DNA of 64,000 nt from Mycobacterium sp. IS-1590 (GTDB lineage: Bacteria > Actinomycetota > Actinomycetes > Mycobacteriales > Mycobacteriaceae), in assembly GCF_001500025.1 (NCBI RefSeq), contig NZ_LQIW01000045.1, positions 62,001 through 126,000 of the forward strand, in the 5' to 3' direction. A model generated the notes under the pieces. It did no database searches. It worked only from the letters and a program-made list of their open reading frames with translations, and had not been told where the DNA came from. Positions 42,130 through 51,547 of this stretch are shown here, piece after piece. The translations under genes were made by a program, and so were the position numbers. Within the stretch, counting starts at the first letter, position 1; the number at the start of each line of letters is the position of its first letter.

Positions 42130-43290
42130 ATGTCTGCCCGTCCGCTCCGATCGGTGCTGCTGCTGTGTTGGCGCGACACCGGCCACCCACAAGGTGGTGG
42201 CAGCGAGGCCTATCTGCAGCGCATCGGCGCGCAGTTGGCTGCTTCGGGATACGAGGTCACGCTGCGCACCGCGCGTTACCCGGGGGCCGCGCGTCGCGAG
42301 GTGGTCGACGGAGTACGGGTCAGCCGTGGCGGGGGGCGGCACACGGTCTACATCTGGGCGGGGCTGGCGATGGTGTTGGCCCGTATCGGGCTCGGACCGC
42401 TGCGGCGCGTGCGGCCCGACGTGGTGATCGACACCCAGAACGGCATTCCGTTCATGGCCCGCCTCGCCTACGGACGGCGCGTCGCCGTGCTCGTACACCA
42501 CTGCCACCGGGAGCAGTGGCCGGTCGCGGGCCCGGTGATGGGCCGGATCGGCTGGTTCGTCGAATCGAGGCTCTCGCCACGGGCGCACCGGCGCAACCAG
42601 TACGTCACGGTGTCGCTGCCGTCGGCTCGCGACCTGGCGATGTTGGGCGTGCGTCCCGGTCAGATCGCGGTGGTGCGCAACGGGCTCGACGAGGCGCCCG
42701 TGTCGACGCTGACCGCCGACCGGGCGTCGGCGCCCCGTGTCGTGGTGTTGTCACGTCTGGTGCCGCACAAGCAGATCGAGGATGCGCTCGAAGCCGTCGC
42801 CGCGCTGCGACGACGCTTTCCGGGACTGACGTTGGACGTCGTCGGTGGCGGATGGTGGGAGCAGCGGCTCGTCGAACACGCCGCCCTGCTCGGCATCTCC
42901 GAGGCGGTGACGTTTCATGGGCACGTCGACGACGAGGCGAAACACCGTGTGCTGCAAGAGGCCTGGGTGCATGTGCTGCCATCGCGCAAAGAGGGCTGGG
43001 CGCTGGCGGTCATCGAGGCCGGTCAGCATTCGGTGCCCACGATCGGCTACCGGTCCTCGGGCGGGCTGACCGATTCCATCGTCGACGGCGTGACCGGCGT
43101 GTTGGTCGACGACTTCGACGGCCTGGTCGACGGTTTGGCCGAACTGCTGTCCGACCGCGTGCTGCGTGAGCAACTCGGCACCAAGGCACATGTCCGCTGC
43201 GGTGAGTTCTCCTGGGAGCAGAGCGCCGAGGCGATGCGCACGGTGCTGGAGTCCGTGCATTCCGGTCGGTACGTCAGCGGCGTCGTCTAG
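42130..43290 (+). CDS. Glycosyltransferase family 4 (Rv0225-like)
   Basis: 386 residues. GT-B fold: N-terminal GGGSEAYLQRIGAQLAASGYEVTLRTARYPG, inter-domain VSLPSARDLAMLGV, and the C-terminal donor site VVLSRLVPHKQIEDALEAVAALRRRFPGLTLDVVGGG and LPSRKEGWALAVIEAGQHSVPTIGYRSSG (EX7E-type motif). Uses a nucleotide-sugar donor, probably for an envelope glycoconjugate. It overlaps the next gene on the other strand by 4 bp at their 3-prime ends. Confidence 0.92.
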   Translation: MSARPLRSVLLLCWRDTGHPQGGGSEAYLQRIGAQLAASGYEVTLRTARYPGAARREVVDGVRVSRGGGRHTVYIWAGLAMVLARIGLGPLRRVRPDVVIDTQNGIPFMARLAYGRRVAVLVHHCHREQWPVAGPVMGRIGWFVESRLSPRAHRRNQYVTVSLPSARDLAMLGVRPGQIAVVRNGLDEAPVSTLTADRASAPRVVVLSRLVPHKQIEDALEAVAALRRRFPGLTLDVVGGGWWEQRLVEHAALLGISEAVTFHGHVDDEAKHRVLQEAWVHVLPSRKEGWALAVIEAGQHSVPTIGYRSSGGLTDSIVDGVTGVLVDDFDGLVDGLAELLSDRVLREQLGTKAHVRCGEFSWEQSAEAMRTVLESVHSGRYVSGVV

Positions 43291-44927
43291 CGCCTCCGTC
43301 GAAACGCCGCGAGCAGCGTCACACCCCCGCCCGCGATGAGCAGCGCCAGCCACGCCAGGTGGGCGGCCACCACGAGACCCCTGCCGTCGGCCTGCGGTGA
43401 CCAGCCGCCGACGCGGTACAGCGTGAGGTCGTCATCGCTGTAGGCCACCGGAAGCGGCAAAGGCGTTGTGGGACCGCTTGATTCGACCACGACCCACCCG
43501 ACGCCCGCGTCGGCGAGCAGTTGGCGGTCGGCGCTCTCGACCAGAATCTCCTGCACGTCGCGCGCACGCTGACCTTCCCCGTACACCGTCCGCTCGCCGA
43601 TCTGAAGATCGCCGGTGGTCAACACGTCGGCGCGCACCCACCGGGGCAGCGGGTCGAGCACCGGGGCATCACCCGCCCACTCGAAACGCCGCATACTGCC
43701 CATCGGCATCACCGCGACCGTTCGCGGGTCTTCGTTGATCAGAGCGGCCACCTTCGCCCATCCCGGCGGGTACTGCACGGCCGCGACCCGGCCGCCCACC
43801 CCCCATGCCAGGTCCGGCAATGTCGCGATGAGCGCCGCGCAGCACAGAACCGCGGCCACCGCCGCGGGCAACCGACGTCCGGCGACGACGACCGCCGCCG
43901 CGCCGGCCAGCGCGTAGCCGGGCATCGCCAACGCCACCCACTTCTGCCCGTCACGCACCACCCCGAGGCCGGGAAAAGCGCGGATGGCCGCCTCGAGCAG
44001 ACTGAGTCCCGGCCCGGTGGCCATCAGCGCGGGCAGGACGATGGCCGCCCCGGCCAGGACCATCAGCGGCACGGCCGCCGGTCGACGCAGCACGACCGGC
44101 AAGCCTAGGGCGACCACACCGAGTAGCACCACCGTGGCGATGACCGCGAAAAGCGTTGTCCGCGAGGGCGGTACCGCATCGGCATTCCAGATGCCGCCCA
44201 GCCCGGCCAGGCTGAACAGCGTCCCGAGGCCCGGTTCCGCGCGCGCCGCGAACGCGACGACGCCGTCGGCCTGCGACGACTCCAGCGACCGGGCCACGGT
44301 CGCCGCGACCAACCACGGCAAGGCCGCGACGACGGTCATGCCCAGCGCCACGCCCGCACAGCGCCACCGCCGCCAGCCCTCCCCGGGCGCGAAAACGCAT
44401 ATGAGCGCGACGGTCGCCGCCAACAACAGCCCGGTGGGCGTCAGCCCCGCCAGCGCCATCCAGAACGCCAGCGCCGCCACCGAACTCCACTGCGCCGACT
44501 GCCGCAGCCGCAGCATGGTCGCGGCCACCCACGGCAGGCACCCGTAGCCCACTAGAAGGCTCCAGTGGCCCTGCAAAAGACGTTCGGCGACATATGGATT
44601 CCACACCGCGATCGTCGCCGCCACACACTGGCCGGCGAGCCCGGACTCGGGCACCACGGACGCGGCCAGTCGGGCCGCACCCCAACCCGCCAACCACAGG
44701 CCGGCGATCAGCAGAGCCTTGGCCACCACGCCGCCGTCGACCACCGTCGACACGACGGCCATGAAGAAATCCTGCGGCAGCGCCCGCGGTGCGGCCTCGG
44801 ACAGGCCGAGCGCGGCGTCGGACAGGTAGGAGCGCGGCGTGGAGACCGCGTCGCGCAACAGCAGATATCCGGGCGCGAACAGCGGCGCCGTCACCGCAAG
44901 GGCGAGCACCAGCGCGTACGCCGGCAC
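43287..44927 (-). CDS. Large membrane protein, probable GT-C-type (Rv0226c-like)
   Basis: 546 residues from GTG at 44927 with GGAGG 9 nt upstream. About ten to eleven membrane helices in residues 5-400, then a periplasmic-type domain (about 400-515) and a last helix (about 520-540). Features such as FAPGYLLLRDAVSTPRS after helix 1 and the VWNPYVAERLLQGHWSLLVGYGCLPW loop resemble polyprenyl-phosphate-sugar-using GT-C transferases, though no certain catalytic Asp motif can be assigned. It is 17 bp downstream of the DUF3068 gene, so likely the same operon and pathway (LAM/arabinan or related envelope glycan; inference). Confidence 0.82.
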   Translation of the reverse strand: MPAYALVLALAVTAPLFAPGYLLLRDAVSTPRSYLSDAALGLSEAAPRALPQDFFMAVVSTVVDGGVVAKALLIAGLWLAGWGAARLAASVVPESGLAGQCVAATIAVWNPYVAERLLQGHWSLLVGYGCLPWVAATMLRLRQSAQWSSVAALAFWMALAGLTPTGLLLAATVALICVFAPGEGWRRWRCAGVALGMTVVAALPWLVAATVARSLESSQADGVVAFAARAEPGLGTLFSLAGLGGIWNADAVPPSRTTLFAVIATVVLLGVVALGLPVVLRRPAAVPLMVLAGAAIVLPALMATGPGLSLLEAAIRAFPGLGVVRDGQKWVALAMPGYALAGAAAVVVAGRRLPAAVAAVLCCAALIATLPDLAWGVGGRVAAVQYPPGWAKVAALINEDPRTVAVMPMGSMRRFEWAGDAPVLDPLPRWVRADVLTTGDLQIGERTVYGEGQRARDVQEILVESADRQLLADAGVGWVVVESSGPTTPLPLPVAYSDDDLTLYRVGGWSPQADGRGLVVAAHLAWLALLIAGGGVTLLAAFRRRR

Positions 44928-44944
44928 CGCTACCGACCTCCGAA

Positions 44945-46141
44945 TCAGACCGGTCTGTCCGGGGGAAGGTCGGTGGGTCGAGATGTCGGGATCTTCTCGG
45001 TCTTGGCTTCGGCACCCGGAACCTTGATCCCCTGAGTGTCGAAGAAGCCATGGTCGGCCTCGTCGAGCCCGGGGTCGATCAGCGCGGACTCCGCGCGCAG
45101 GCTGAACGAGCCGAGGAGGGCGCCGCCGACCAGCAGCACCAGACCCATCGCGGTGAAGGTGATGGGCAGGATGCGACCCCACAGGGCGACCCGGTCGCGC
45201 TCGTCGCCGGCGCTGGCGACCTGGGACTCGACGGTCTCCTCGTTGAACGTCACCTTGAAGTCGACGAACGTGACCTCCGGCTTGAGCGGCTCGCGGGCGT
45301 AGTAGTGGTAGCCGTGCTCGTCCTTCTTGACGATCGTCCCCGACACCGGGTCGACCCAGAAGGTGCGCTGCGCGGCGTAGTACCGCGACATCGTGATCGG
45401 CTCCTCGGGCTCACCGGGCACACCCCACATCGCAGCCCGCGCGGTGACCTCGCTGTCGGCGTCGTCCTCGTAGAGCGACGCGTACTTCACCGGCTCCACG
45501 AGCTTGCCGTCGGAGTCGTAGCCGACGTTCTGGGTGAACCGGTACGTGGTCATGCCGTTGACGTCTTCTTCGCCGTCGTAGTTGGCGTCGAACGCCTTCT
45601 GCGCGATCGGATCGAAGACGGAGTAGGTCTTCTTCTCGGTGTCGAACGGGAACCGGTAGGCCAAGCCCTCGTGTGGCAGCGCGATGTTGGTCGGCGGCTT
45701 GTCGTCCTCCATGGCGCGCGGCTTCTGCACCGCGCCGCCCGGATTGCTCTCGCTCGACACCGCCTCGGCGGTGCTGCGGTTCACGGTCACGGTGTCGACC
45801 AGCGCCAACAGCAACCCCGCGTCCTGCTGTTTGTCGGTGCGGCGCAGCGTGGAGCCCACCTGCATCGTCACCACGTCGGCGTTCGACGGCGACTCCACCG
45901 TGAGCTGCTCCTGCTGGACCATCGGCACGTCGCGGTCGACGACGAACCGGTCGCTGTTCAGCGATGCCGGGTCGAAGGCCATTCCGCTGCCGTCGCTGAT
46001 CAGCGTGGCATCGAGGTCCAGCGGGATCTTGGCGATCTTGCTGTGGGTGTAAGTGGACAGCAACAGTGCGGCGATCAACAGGGCGGCACCCAGCCCCAAG
46101 ATCCCGCAAGCCGCAATCCGCAGCGCCACTGCGCGGTTCAA
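44945..46141 (-). CDS. pgfA: DUF3068 envelope protein, PgfA/LmcA-like (Rv0227c-like)
   Basis: 398 residues. N-terminal membrane helix (8-30), a large periplasmic beta-rich domain (about 35-320, PorA-family/DUF3068), a second helix (about 330-352) and a short cytoplasmic tail. The M. smegmatis orthologue (MSMEG_0317, from memory) was described as LmcA, needed for lipomannan maturation and LAM synthesis, and as PgfA, which binds trehalose monomycolate and works with MmpL3 in polar growth. MmpL3 is encoded 40 kb away in this window. First gene of the minus-strand unit with the GT-C-like gene. A one-mismatch KstR-like site lies 31 bp upstream. Confidence 0.87.
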   Translation of the reverse strand: MNRAVALRIAACGILGLGAALLIAALLLSTYTHSKIAKIPLDLDATLISDGSGMAFDPASLNSDRFVVDRDVPMVQQEQLTVESPSNADVVTMQVGSTLRRTDKQQDAGLLLALVDTVTVNRSTAEAVSSESNPGGAVQKPRAMEDDKPPTNIALPHEGLAYRFPFDTEKKTYSVFDPIAQKAFDANYDGEEDVNGMTTYRFTQNVGYDSDGKLVEPVKYASLYEDDADSEVTARAAMWGVPGEPEEPITMSRYYAAQRTFWVDPVSGTIVKKDEHGYHYYAREPLKPEVTFVDFKVTFNEETVESQVASAGDERDRVALWGRILPITFTAMGLVLLVGGALLGSFSLRAESALIDPGLDEADHGFFDTQGIKVPGAEAKTEKIPTSRPTDLPPDRPV

Positions 46142-46172
46142 ACCGTGCCTCCTTCAACTGCGGTATGCCCGC

Positions 46173-46186
46173 AGAAACCCGTTTGA
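46173..46186. promoter_or_regulatory. KstR-like site with one mismatch (AGAAACCCGTTTGA)
   Basis: Fits TnnAACnnGTTnnA at seven of eight fixed positions (first base A instead of T). In the divergent gap between the DUF3068 gene and the acyltransferase. Could be a chance match. Confidence 0.3.
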
Positions 46187-46277
46187 CCCTAACAGCACAA
46201 TTTAAGGTCGTCGTCGGTCCAGACGCATCCGCCGACCCGTGGCACCCGTGTTCGGCCGCACCGGGCACACTGATTTC

Positions 46278-47468
46278 GTGGCAGTTTTGGCGGCCGGCGA
46301 TACTCGCGACGAGCAGGTGGGCGGAACCCGCGGGTTCCTGCCTGCGGTGGAGGGTATGCGGGCCTGCGCCGCGGTCGGCGTCGTCGTGACCCACGTGGCG
46401 TTCCAGACCGGCCACACCGGCGGGGTCAGCGGACGGCTGTTCGGCCGGTTCGATCTCGCGGTGGCGCTCTTCTTCGCCCTCTCGGGCTTCCTGTTGTGGC
46501 GCGGGCACGCCTCGGCCGCGCGCGGGCTGCGGCCGATCCCACCGACCGGCCACTACCTGCGCTCCCGGATCGTGCGCATCATGCCCGGGTACCTCGTCGC
46601 GGTCGTGGTGATCCTGTCGCTGCTGCCCGAGGCCAAAGCCGACCTGACGGTGTGGTTGGCCAATCTCACCCTGACCCAGATCTATGTGCCGCTGACGCTC
46701 ACCGCGGGACTGACACAGATGTGGAGCCTGTCGGTCGAGGTCGCGTTCTACATGGCGCTGCCGCTGCTGGCGCTGCTGGTGCGACGAGTCCCGGTGCGGG
46801 CCCGCATCCCGGTCATCGCCGCCGCGGGAATCGCCAGCCTCGGGTGGGCGGTGCTGCCGATCGCGACATCGGCCGGCGTCAACCACCTGAACTGGCCGCC
46901 CGCCTTCTTCTCCTGGTTCGCCGCGGGCATGCTGCTCGCCGAGTTGACCGTCGCCCCCGTCGGATGGCCGCATCGGCTGGCCCGGCGGCGGGTGCTGATG
47001 GCCGTCATCGCAGTTGCGGCCTTTTTGGTCGCCGCCTCGCCGCTCGCCGGGCCCGAGGGCCTCACCCCGGGCACCGTCAGCCAGTTCGTCGTCAAGATCG
47101 CGATGGGCGCCGTGGTCGCGGGTGCGCTGCTTGCCCCGCTGGTTCTCGACCGACCCGACACACCGCATCGACTGCTGGGCAGCACGACGATGGTGACGTT
47201 GGGGCGATGGTCCTACGGATTGTTCATCTGGCATCTCGCCGCGCTGGCGATGGTGTTCCCGGTCATCGGCGAGTTCGCGTTCAACGGGCACATGCCGGTG
47301 GTGCTGGTGCTGACGGTGGTGTTCGGGTTCGCGATCGCCGCGGTCAGCTACGCGCTGGTGGAGTCGCCGTGCCGAACGGCGTTGCGGCGCTGGGAGTATC
47401 GCCACACCCGGCCGGTGCCGCCATTGGACTCGTCGGTCAACAGCGTGCCTGAGCCCGTCGCGCGATGA
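46278..47468 (+). CDS. Acyltransferase family 3 membrane protein (OafA-like, Rv0228-like)
   Basis: 396 residues from GTG at 46278 (GTG 46239 possible). About ten helices. Signature segments: FLPAVEGMRACAAVGVVVTHVAF with the conserved His, FDLAVALFFALSGFLLWR, the RIMPGYLVAVVV helix and QMWSLSVEVAFYMALPLL. This AT3 family O-acylates sugars or other polyols at the membrane. Position next to PgfA and the glycosyltransferases suggests acylation of an envelope glycan. Its last 32 bp overlap the convergent ligase gene. Confidence 0.9.
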   Translation: MAVLAAGDTRDEQVGGTRGFLPAVEGMRACAAVGVVVTHVAFQTGHTGGVSGRLFGRFDLAVALFFALSGFLLWRGHASAARGLRPIPPTGHYLRSRIVRIMPGYLVAVVVILSLLPEAKADLTVWLANLTLTQIYVPLTLTAGLTQMWSLSVEVAFYMALPLLALLVRRVPVRARIPVIAAAGIASLGWAVLPIATSAGVNHLNWPPAFFSWFAAGMLLAELTVAPVGWPHRLARRRVLMAVIAVAAFLVAASPLAGPEGLTPGTVSQFVVKIAMGAVVAGALLAPLVLDRPDTPHRLLGSTTMVTLGRWSYGLFIWHLAALAMVFPVIGEFAFNGHMPVVLVLTVVFGFAIAAVSYALVESPCRTALRRWEYRHTRPVPPLDSSVNSVPEPVAR

Positions 47469-48903
47469 CCTCGTCGCGCACCGCCGAACGGCGCGCCTTG
47501 CCCGCGTCGTCGCGTAACGGCGCGTCGGTGAACTCGACCGTGCGGGGCACCTTGTGGCGCTCGAGCCGCTCGGACAGGAACGCGACGACGCCCGCCTCGT
47601 CCAGACCGTCGGCATGCACGAGCGCATGCGGCACCTGGCCCAGATCGTCGTCGGGGACGCCGACCACCAGACACGACAGCACCGCGGGGTGCTCGGACAG
47701 CGCCGACTCGATCTCGGCGGGATAGACGTTTTTGCCGCCGACGGTGAACATGTCCACCCGGCGGTCGCTGAGGTAGAGGAAGCCGTCGTCGTCGAAGTAC
47801 CCGAGATCGCCCAGCGAGTCCCAGCCGTCGCGGGACTTCGCCGTCGCGCCGACATAGCGGTAGGTCGGTCCGCTGCCCGGCGACGGTCGCATGTAGATCT
47901 CGCCGACCACCTCGGGCGGGCACTCGTTGCCGTCGTCGTCGAGCACCTTCATCTCCCCGGTGACGACGACACCGACCGAGCCCGGGTGGGCCAACCACTG
48001 GCTACCGGAGATGAACGTCAACGCCTGTAATTCGGTGCCGCCGTAGAGTTCCCACACGGTATCGGGCTGCAGGATCTCGATCCAGGCTCGCTTGACCGCG
48101 GGGGGACACGGTGCGCCGACATGCCAGAACCGCCGGATCGACGACAGGTCATAGGCATCGGGATCGGCCCGGTACACGGGAAGCAGGCGCTGCATGATCG
48201 TGGGTACCGTCGTCAACCACGTCACCCGGTGCTCGGTCACCAGGCGCAGGAACTCGTGCGGTTCGAATCGCGGCATCAACACCAGGTGATGGCCCTGCAC
48301 GAGTCCGATCGCGAACGTGGTGAAGCCGGTGTTGTGGCTCATCGGCACCGAGATCAGGTTGACGTCACCCTCCTGCGCCCCAAGCGGATAACCCACCAGC
48401 GGGGGGAAGCGGCTGTCGTTGCCGGCCTCGATCAGCTTGGGCCTGCCGGTGCTGCCGCCCGATGCCATCGCCTTGAACACCGGCGACACCTTCTCGGGCA
48501 GCGGCGCGTCCGACAGATCCCGATCCGGCATGTAACCCGCTGGCACACTTGCTATTCGGCCGGCGGGGTCGTCGCGGCCGACCACCAGTGCGCGCGGCCG
48601 AAGGTCGAGCAGCCCGGCCAGTTCGGCGTCCGGAAGCCGAGGAGAGAGCGGCTGCGGAATGGCCCCCAGCTTCCAGATCGCCAGCACCGCCTGCACCCAC
48701 TCGATGGAGTTCGGCAACACCACCGAGACGTAATCGCCTTCTCCCACACCGAGTTCGGCGTAGGCACGGGCCAGTCGGTTGGTCGTCGCGTCGAGTTCGC
48801 TGCGGGTGAGGGTGACGTCCTCACAGGTGACAGCGGGTGCGTCTGGGTCGGCCGCGGCCAGCTGCGACAGCTGCGTGCTGATCGGCGGGGTCGGCTCCGG
48901 CAC
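47437..48903 (-). CDS. AMP-dependent acyl-CoA synthetase/ligase
   Basis: 488 residues from GTG at 48903. P-loop ASGGSTGRPKLI, adenylate motif ELYGGTELQ, hinge region LGDLGYFDDDGFLYLSDRRVDM and C-terminal VEFTDAPLRDDAGKARRSAVRDEV; the catalytic lysine position in the last motif is Lys in DAGKARR. The pattern resembles bile-acid/steroid CoA ligases (BaiB type). It follows the phosphotriesterase-like gene by 1 bp, so the two are one operon. Substrate may be a steroid-type acid; not certain. Confidence 0.86.
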   Translation of the reverse strand: MPEPTPPISTQLSQLAAADPDAPAVTCEDVTLTRSELDATTNRLARAYAELGVGEGDYVSVVLPNSIEWVQAVLAIWKLGAIPQPLSPRLPDAELAGLLDLRPRALVVGRDDPAGRIASVPAGYMPDRDLSDAPLPEKVSPVFKAMASGGSTGRPKLIEAGNDSRFPPLVGYPLGAQEGDVNLISVPMSHNTGFTTFAIGLVQGHHLVLMPRFEPHEFLRLVTEHRVTWLTTVPTIMQRLLPVYRADPDAYDLSSIRRFWHVGAPCPPAVKRAWIEILQPDTVWELYGGTELQALTFISGSQWLAHPGSVGVVVTGEMKVLDDDGNECPPEVVGEIYMRPSPGSGPTYRYVGATAKSRDGWDSLGDLGYFDDDGFLYLSDRRVDMFTVGGKNVYPAEIESALSEHPAVLSCLVVGVPDDDLGQVPHALVHADGLDEAGVVAFLSERLERHKVPRTVEFTDAPLRDDAGKARRSAVRDEVIARRAQARC

Positions 48904-48904
48904 G

Positions 48905-49876
48905 TCAGTAACCGCCGCGTGTCTCGAAGATCCGGCGCGGGTTGTCGACGAGCATCGTCGTGAGCTGCTCTTCGGTGACGCCCCGTTTCTTGAGGGCCGG
49001 GATCACGTCGTTGTGAATGTGCAGGTAATGCCAGTTGGGCATGGTCTGCTCAGCCAGCCCCTCCGGCAACCAGTCCATGTAGCAGGACGCGTCGTGCGAC
49101 AACACCATTTTGTCGGCGTGACCGCGTTCGCACATCCGCGCCACGGTGTCCACCCGCTCCTCGAAGCCCAGGAATACGTCCACCCCGAACCGGTCCATCC
49201 CGATATAGGAGCCGTTGTCGATCAGCTCCTCCAGGTAGGCCAGGTCCGTGCTGTCGCCGGAATGACCGATGACGACGCGGGATAGGTCCACCCCCTCCTC
49301 GCTGAACACCCGCTGCTGATCCAGGCCTCGCTTGGTCGCGGCGTGGGTGTGCGTCGAGATCGGGACGCCGGTTTCCCGGTGCGCCTGGGCCACCGCCCGC
49401 AGCACCCGCTCCACGCCGGGTGTCAGGCCGGGCTCGTCGGTCGCGCACTTGAGGATCGCCGCCTTGACGCCGGTGCCCGCGATGCCGGTGGTGATGTCGC
49501 GGACGAACATGTCGACCATCGGCTCGCCGAGCGGGGTTTCCGGCCCGCTGAAGTGAAAGAACATCGGGACGTCGTTGTAGGTGTAGACGCCGGTCGCCAC
49601 GATGATGTTGATGCCGGTCTGCGCGGCGATACGCTCGATGCGCGGAACGTAGCGCCCCATGCCGATCACCGTGAGATCGACGATGCTGTCGACTCCGCGC
49701 GATTTGAGCTCGTTGAGGCGGACGACGGCGTCGGCCTCCCGTTGGGCGTCGTCGCCCCAGACCTCGGGATAGTTGGTGGTGATGTCGAGGGACTGGATGA
49801 AGACGTGTTCGTGCATGAGCGTGACGCCCAGGTCTGCGGTGTCGATCGGTCCGCGGGCGGTGTTCAGTTCCGGCAC
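48905..49876 (-). CDS. php: Phosphotriesterase-like lactonase (Php, Rv0230c-like)
   Basis: 323 residues from GTG at 49876. Binuclear-metal site: His22 and His24 (MHEHVF), carboxylated Lys143 (AAILKCATD), His176/178 (THTHAA), His205 (VIGHSGD) and Asp262 (LSHDASC). The pattern is that of the PLL group, which hydrolyses acyl-homoserine and other lactones with weak organophosphate activity. Operon with the acyl-CoA ligase, so the natural substrate could be a lactone that becomes a hydroxy acid before CoA activation (inference). Confidence 0.92.
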   Translation of the reverse strand: MPELNTARGPIDTADLGVTLMHEHVFIQSLDITTNYPEVWGDDAQREADAVVRLNELKSRGVDSIVDLTVIGMGRYVPRIERIAAQTGINIIVATGVYTYNDVPMFFHFSGPETPLGEPMVDMFVRDITTGIAGTGVKAAILKCATDEPGLTPGVERVLRAVAQAHRETGVPISTHTHAATKRGLDQQRVFSEEGVDLSRVVIGHSGDSTDLAYLEELIDNGSYIGMDRFGVDVFLGFEERVDTVARMCERGHADKMVLSHDASCYMDWLPEGLAEQTMPNWHYLHIHNDVIPALKKRGVTEEQLTTMLVDNPRRIFETRGGY

Positions 49877-49951
49877 GCGGCCGATGCTACGAGATAGCGG
49901 CCGTTCAATCGGGTACTTGAAACTCGATTCATAGCGAAAGGCCAGAACCGT

Positions 49952-51547
49952 ATGGCGGCATCGTCGAATGTCCGCGCCGCGCCGTCTGCGTGGGCGCCGC
50001 TGCGGTCGCCGATGTATCGGGCGTTGTGGATCGCGCAGCTCGTGTCGAACCTCGGTACATGGATGCAGACGGTCGGCGCGCAGTGGATGCTGGTCGGCGA
50101 TCCCGGCGCCGCGGTGCTGGTTCCCTTGGTGCAGACCGCGACGACGCTGCCGGTGATGTTGTTGGCGTTACCTTCGGGCGTGGTTGCCGACCTGATCGAC
50201 CGGCGGCGCCTGCTGATCGCCACGCAGTCGGCGATGGCGGCCGGGGTCTCGGTCTTGGCGATCTTGACCGGAGTCGGATTGACGACCCCGGCGGTGCTGC
50301 TGATCCTGCTGTTCCTGATCGGTTGCGGACAGGCGTTGACGGCTCCGGCGTGGCAGGCCATCCAGCCCGAACTCGTTCCGCGCGAACAGATTCCCGCCGC
50401 GGCGGCGTTGACCAGCCTGGCCCTGAACAGCGCGCGGGCGATCGGGCCCGCGATCGCGGGTGTGCTGGTGTCCCTTTCGGGGCCGACGATGGTGTTCGCG
50501 CTGAACGCGGTGTCGTTCGTCGGCATCGTCGTGGTGCTGTTCACTTGGCGACGCCCGGCCGAGGAACGGTTGCTGCCCACCGAGCGGCCGCTGTCTGCGT
50601 TGACCGCGGGCGGGCGGTACATCCGCAGCTCGCCGGTGGTGCGGCGCATCCTGCTGCGGGCACTGCTGTTCATCGCTCCCGGCAGCGCGCTGTGGGGTCT
50701 GCTCGCGGTCATCGCCGATCGACAACTGCACCTGTCGTCGGCGGGCTACGGCCTGCTACTGGGTGCGCTCGGCTTCGGCGCGGTGTGCGGCGCGGTGGTG
50801 CTGTCCCGATTGCAGTTCCGGTTCGGGCGAAACGCCCTGTTGACCGTGGGCGCCGTCGGTTTCGGGCTCGCCACCGCGGTGTTGGCGCTCGTCCCGGTGC
50901 TGGCGGTGGTGGTCGTCGCGATGATCGTCGGCGGCATGTCCTGGTTGCTCACCCTGTCGACGCTGAACGCGTCGATGCAGCTGAGCCTTCCGGCCTGGGT
51001 GCGGGCGCGCGGCCTGTCGGTCTACCAGCTGGTGTTCATGGGTGGGCAGGCCATCGGCTCGCTGGTCTGGGGCCTGGTGGCCGGAGCCACCAGCAGCGTC
51101 ACCGCCCTGCTGATCGCGGCGGGGTTCCTCACCGCGTGCGCGGTATCGCTGCTGTGGTGGCCGCTGCATCCGGGCACCGGCAACCTCGATGTCGAACCCT
51201 CGGGGCACTGGCCGGAACCGGCGCTGGTGTTCGAACCCGCCCCGCCCGACGGTCCGGTCCTCGTGCTCAAGACCTACCGGGTCGCATCGGAGAACGAGGC
51301 GGCGTTCGTCGCGGCGATGGACCGGGTGAAGCGTTCGCGGCAGCGCACCGGCGCCGTGCAATGGCGGTTGTTCCGCAGCGGCGAATTCTCCAACACGTTC
51401 GTCGAGGCGTTCGTCGTGCGATCGTGGTACGAGCACCTGCATCAGCACGTCGTGCGGCAGACGGGCCAGGACCTGATCGCCGAGCAGGAGGTCGACAAGT
51501 ACGTCGTCGGCGAACCCAAGCTCGAGCATCTGATCGCGGTCAGCTGA
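49952..51547 (+). CDS. MFS exporter (DUF894/EntS-like) with C-terminal ABM-type domain
   Basis: 531 residues. Residues about 10-410 are twelve helices of the major facilitator type (SPMYRALWIAQLVSNLGTWMQTVGAQWML start; PSGVVADLIDRRRLL is the loop 2-3 motif A). Residues 425-531 form a soluble alpha-beta domain (VLVLKTYRVASENEAAF... EAFVVRSWYEHLHQHVV) similar to antibiotic-biosynthesis-monooxygenase dimers. This fusion is common in actinobacterial EntS-like exporters. Substrate unknown. Ends 8 bp inside the convergent aftD. Confidence 0.88.
   Translation: MAASSNVRAAPSAWAPLRSPMYRALWIAQLVSNLGTWMQTVGAQWMLVGDPGAAVLVPLVQTATTLPVMLLALPSGVVADLIDRRRLLIATQSAMAAGVSVLAILTGVGLTTPAVLLILLFLIGCGQALTAPAWQAIQPELVPREQIPAAAALTSLALNSARAIGPAIAGVLVSLSGPTMVFALNAVSFVGIVVVLFTWRRPAEERLLPTERPLSALTAGGRYIRSSPVVRRILLRALLFIAPGSALWGLLAVIADRQLHLSSAGYGLLLGALGFGAVCGAVVLSRLQFRFGRNALLTVGAVGFGLATAVLALVPVLAVVVVAMIVGGMSWLLTLSTLNASMQLSLPAWVRARGLSVYQLVFMGGQAIGSLVWGLVAGATSSVTALLIAAGFLTACAVSLLWWPLHPGTGNLDVEPSGHWPEPALVFEPAPPDGPVLVLKTYRVASENEAAFVAAMDRVKRSRQRTGAVQWRLFRSGEFSNTFVEAFVVRSWYEHLHQHVVRQTGQDLIAEQEVDKYVVGEPKLEHLIAVS

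Noticed and set aside
45411..47855. 814-codon open frame across the DUF3068, acyltransferase and ligase genes
   Set aside because: Spans three well-supported genes in another frame; no domain seen.
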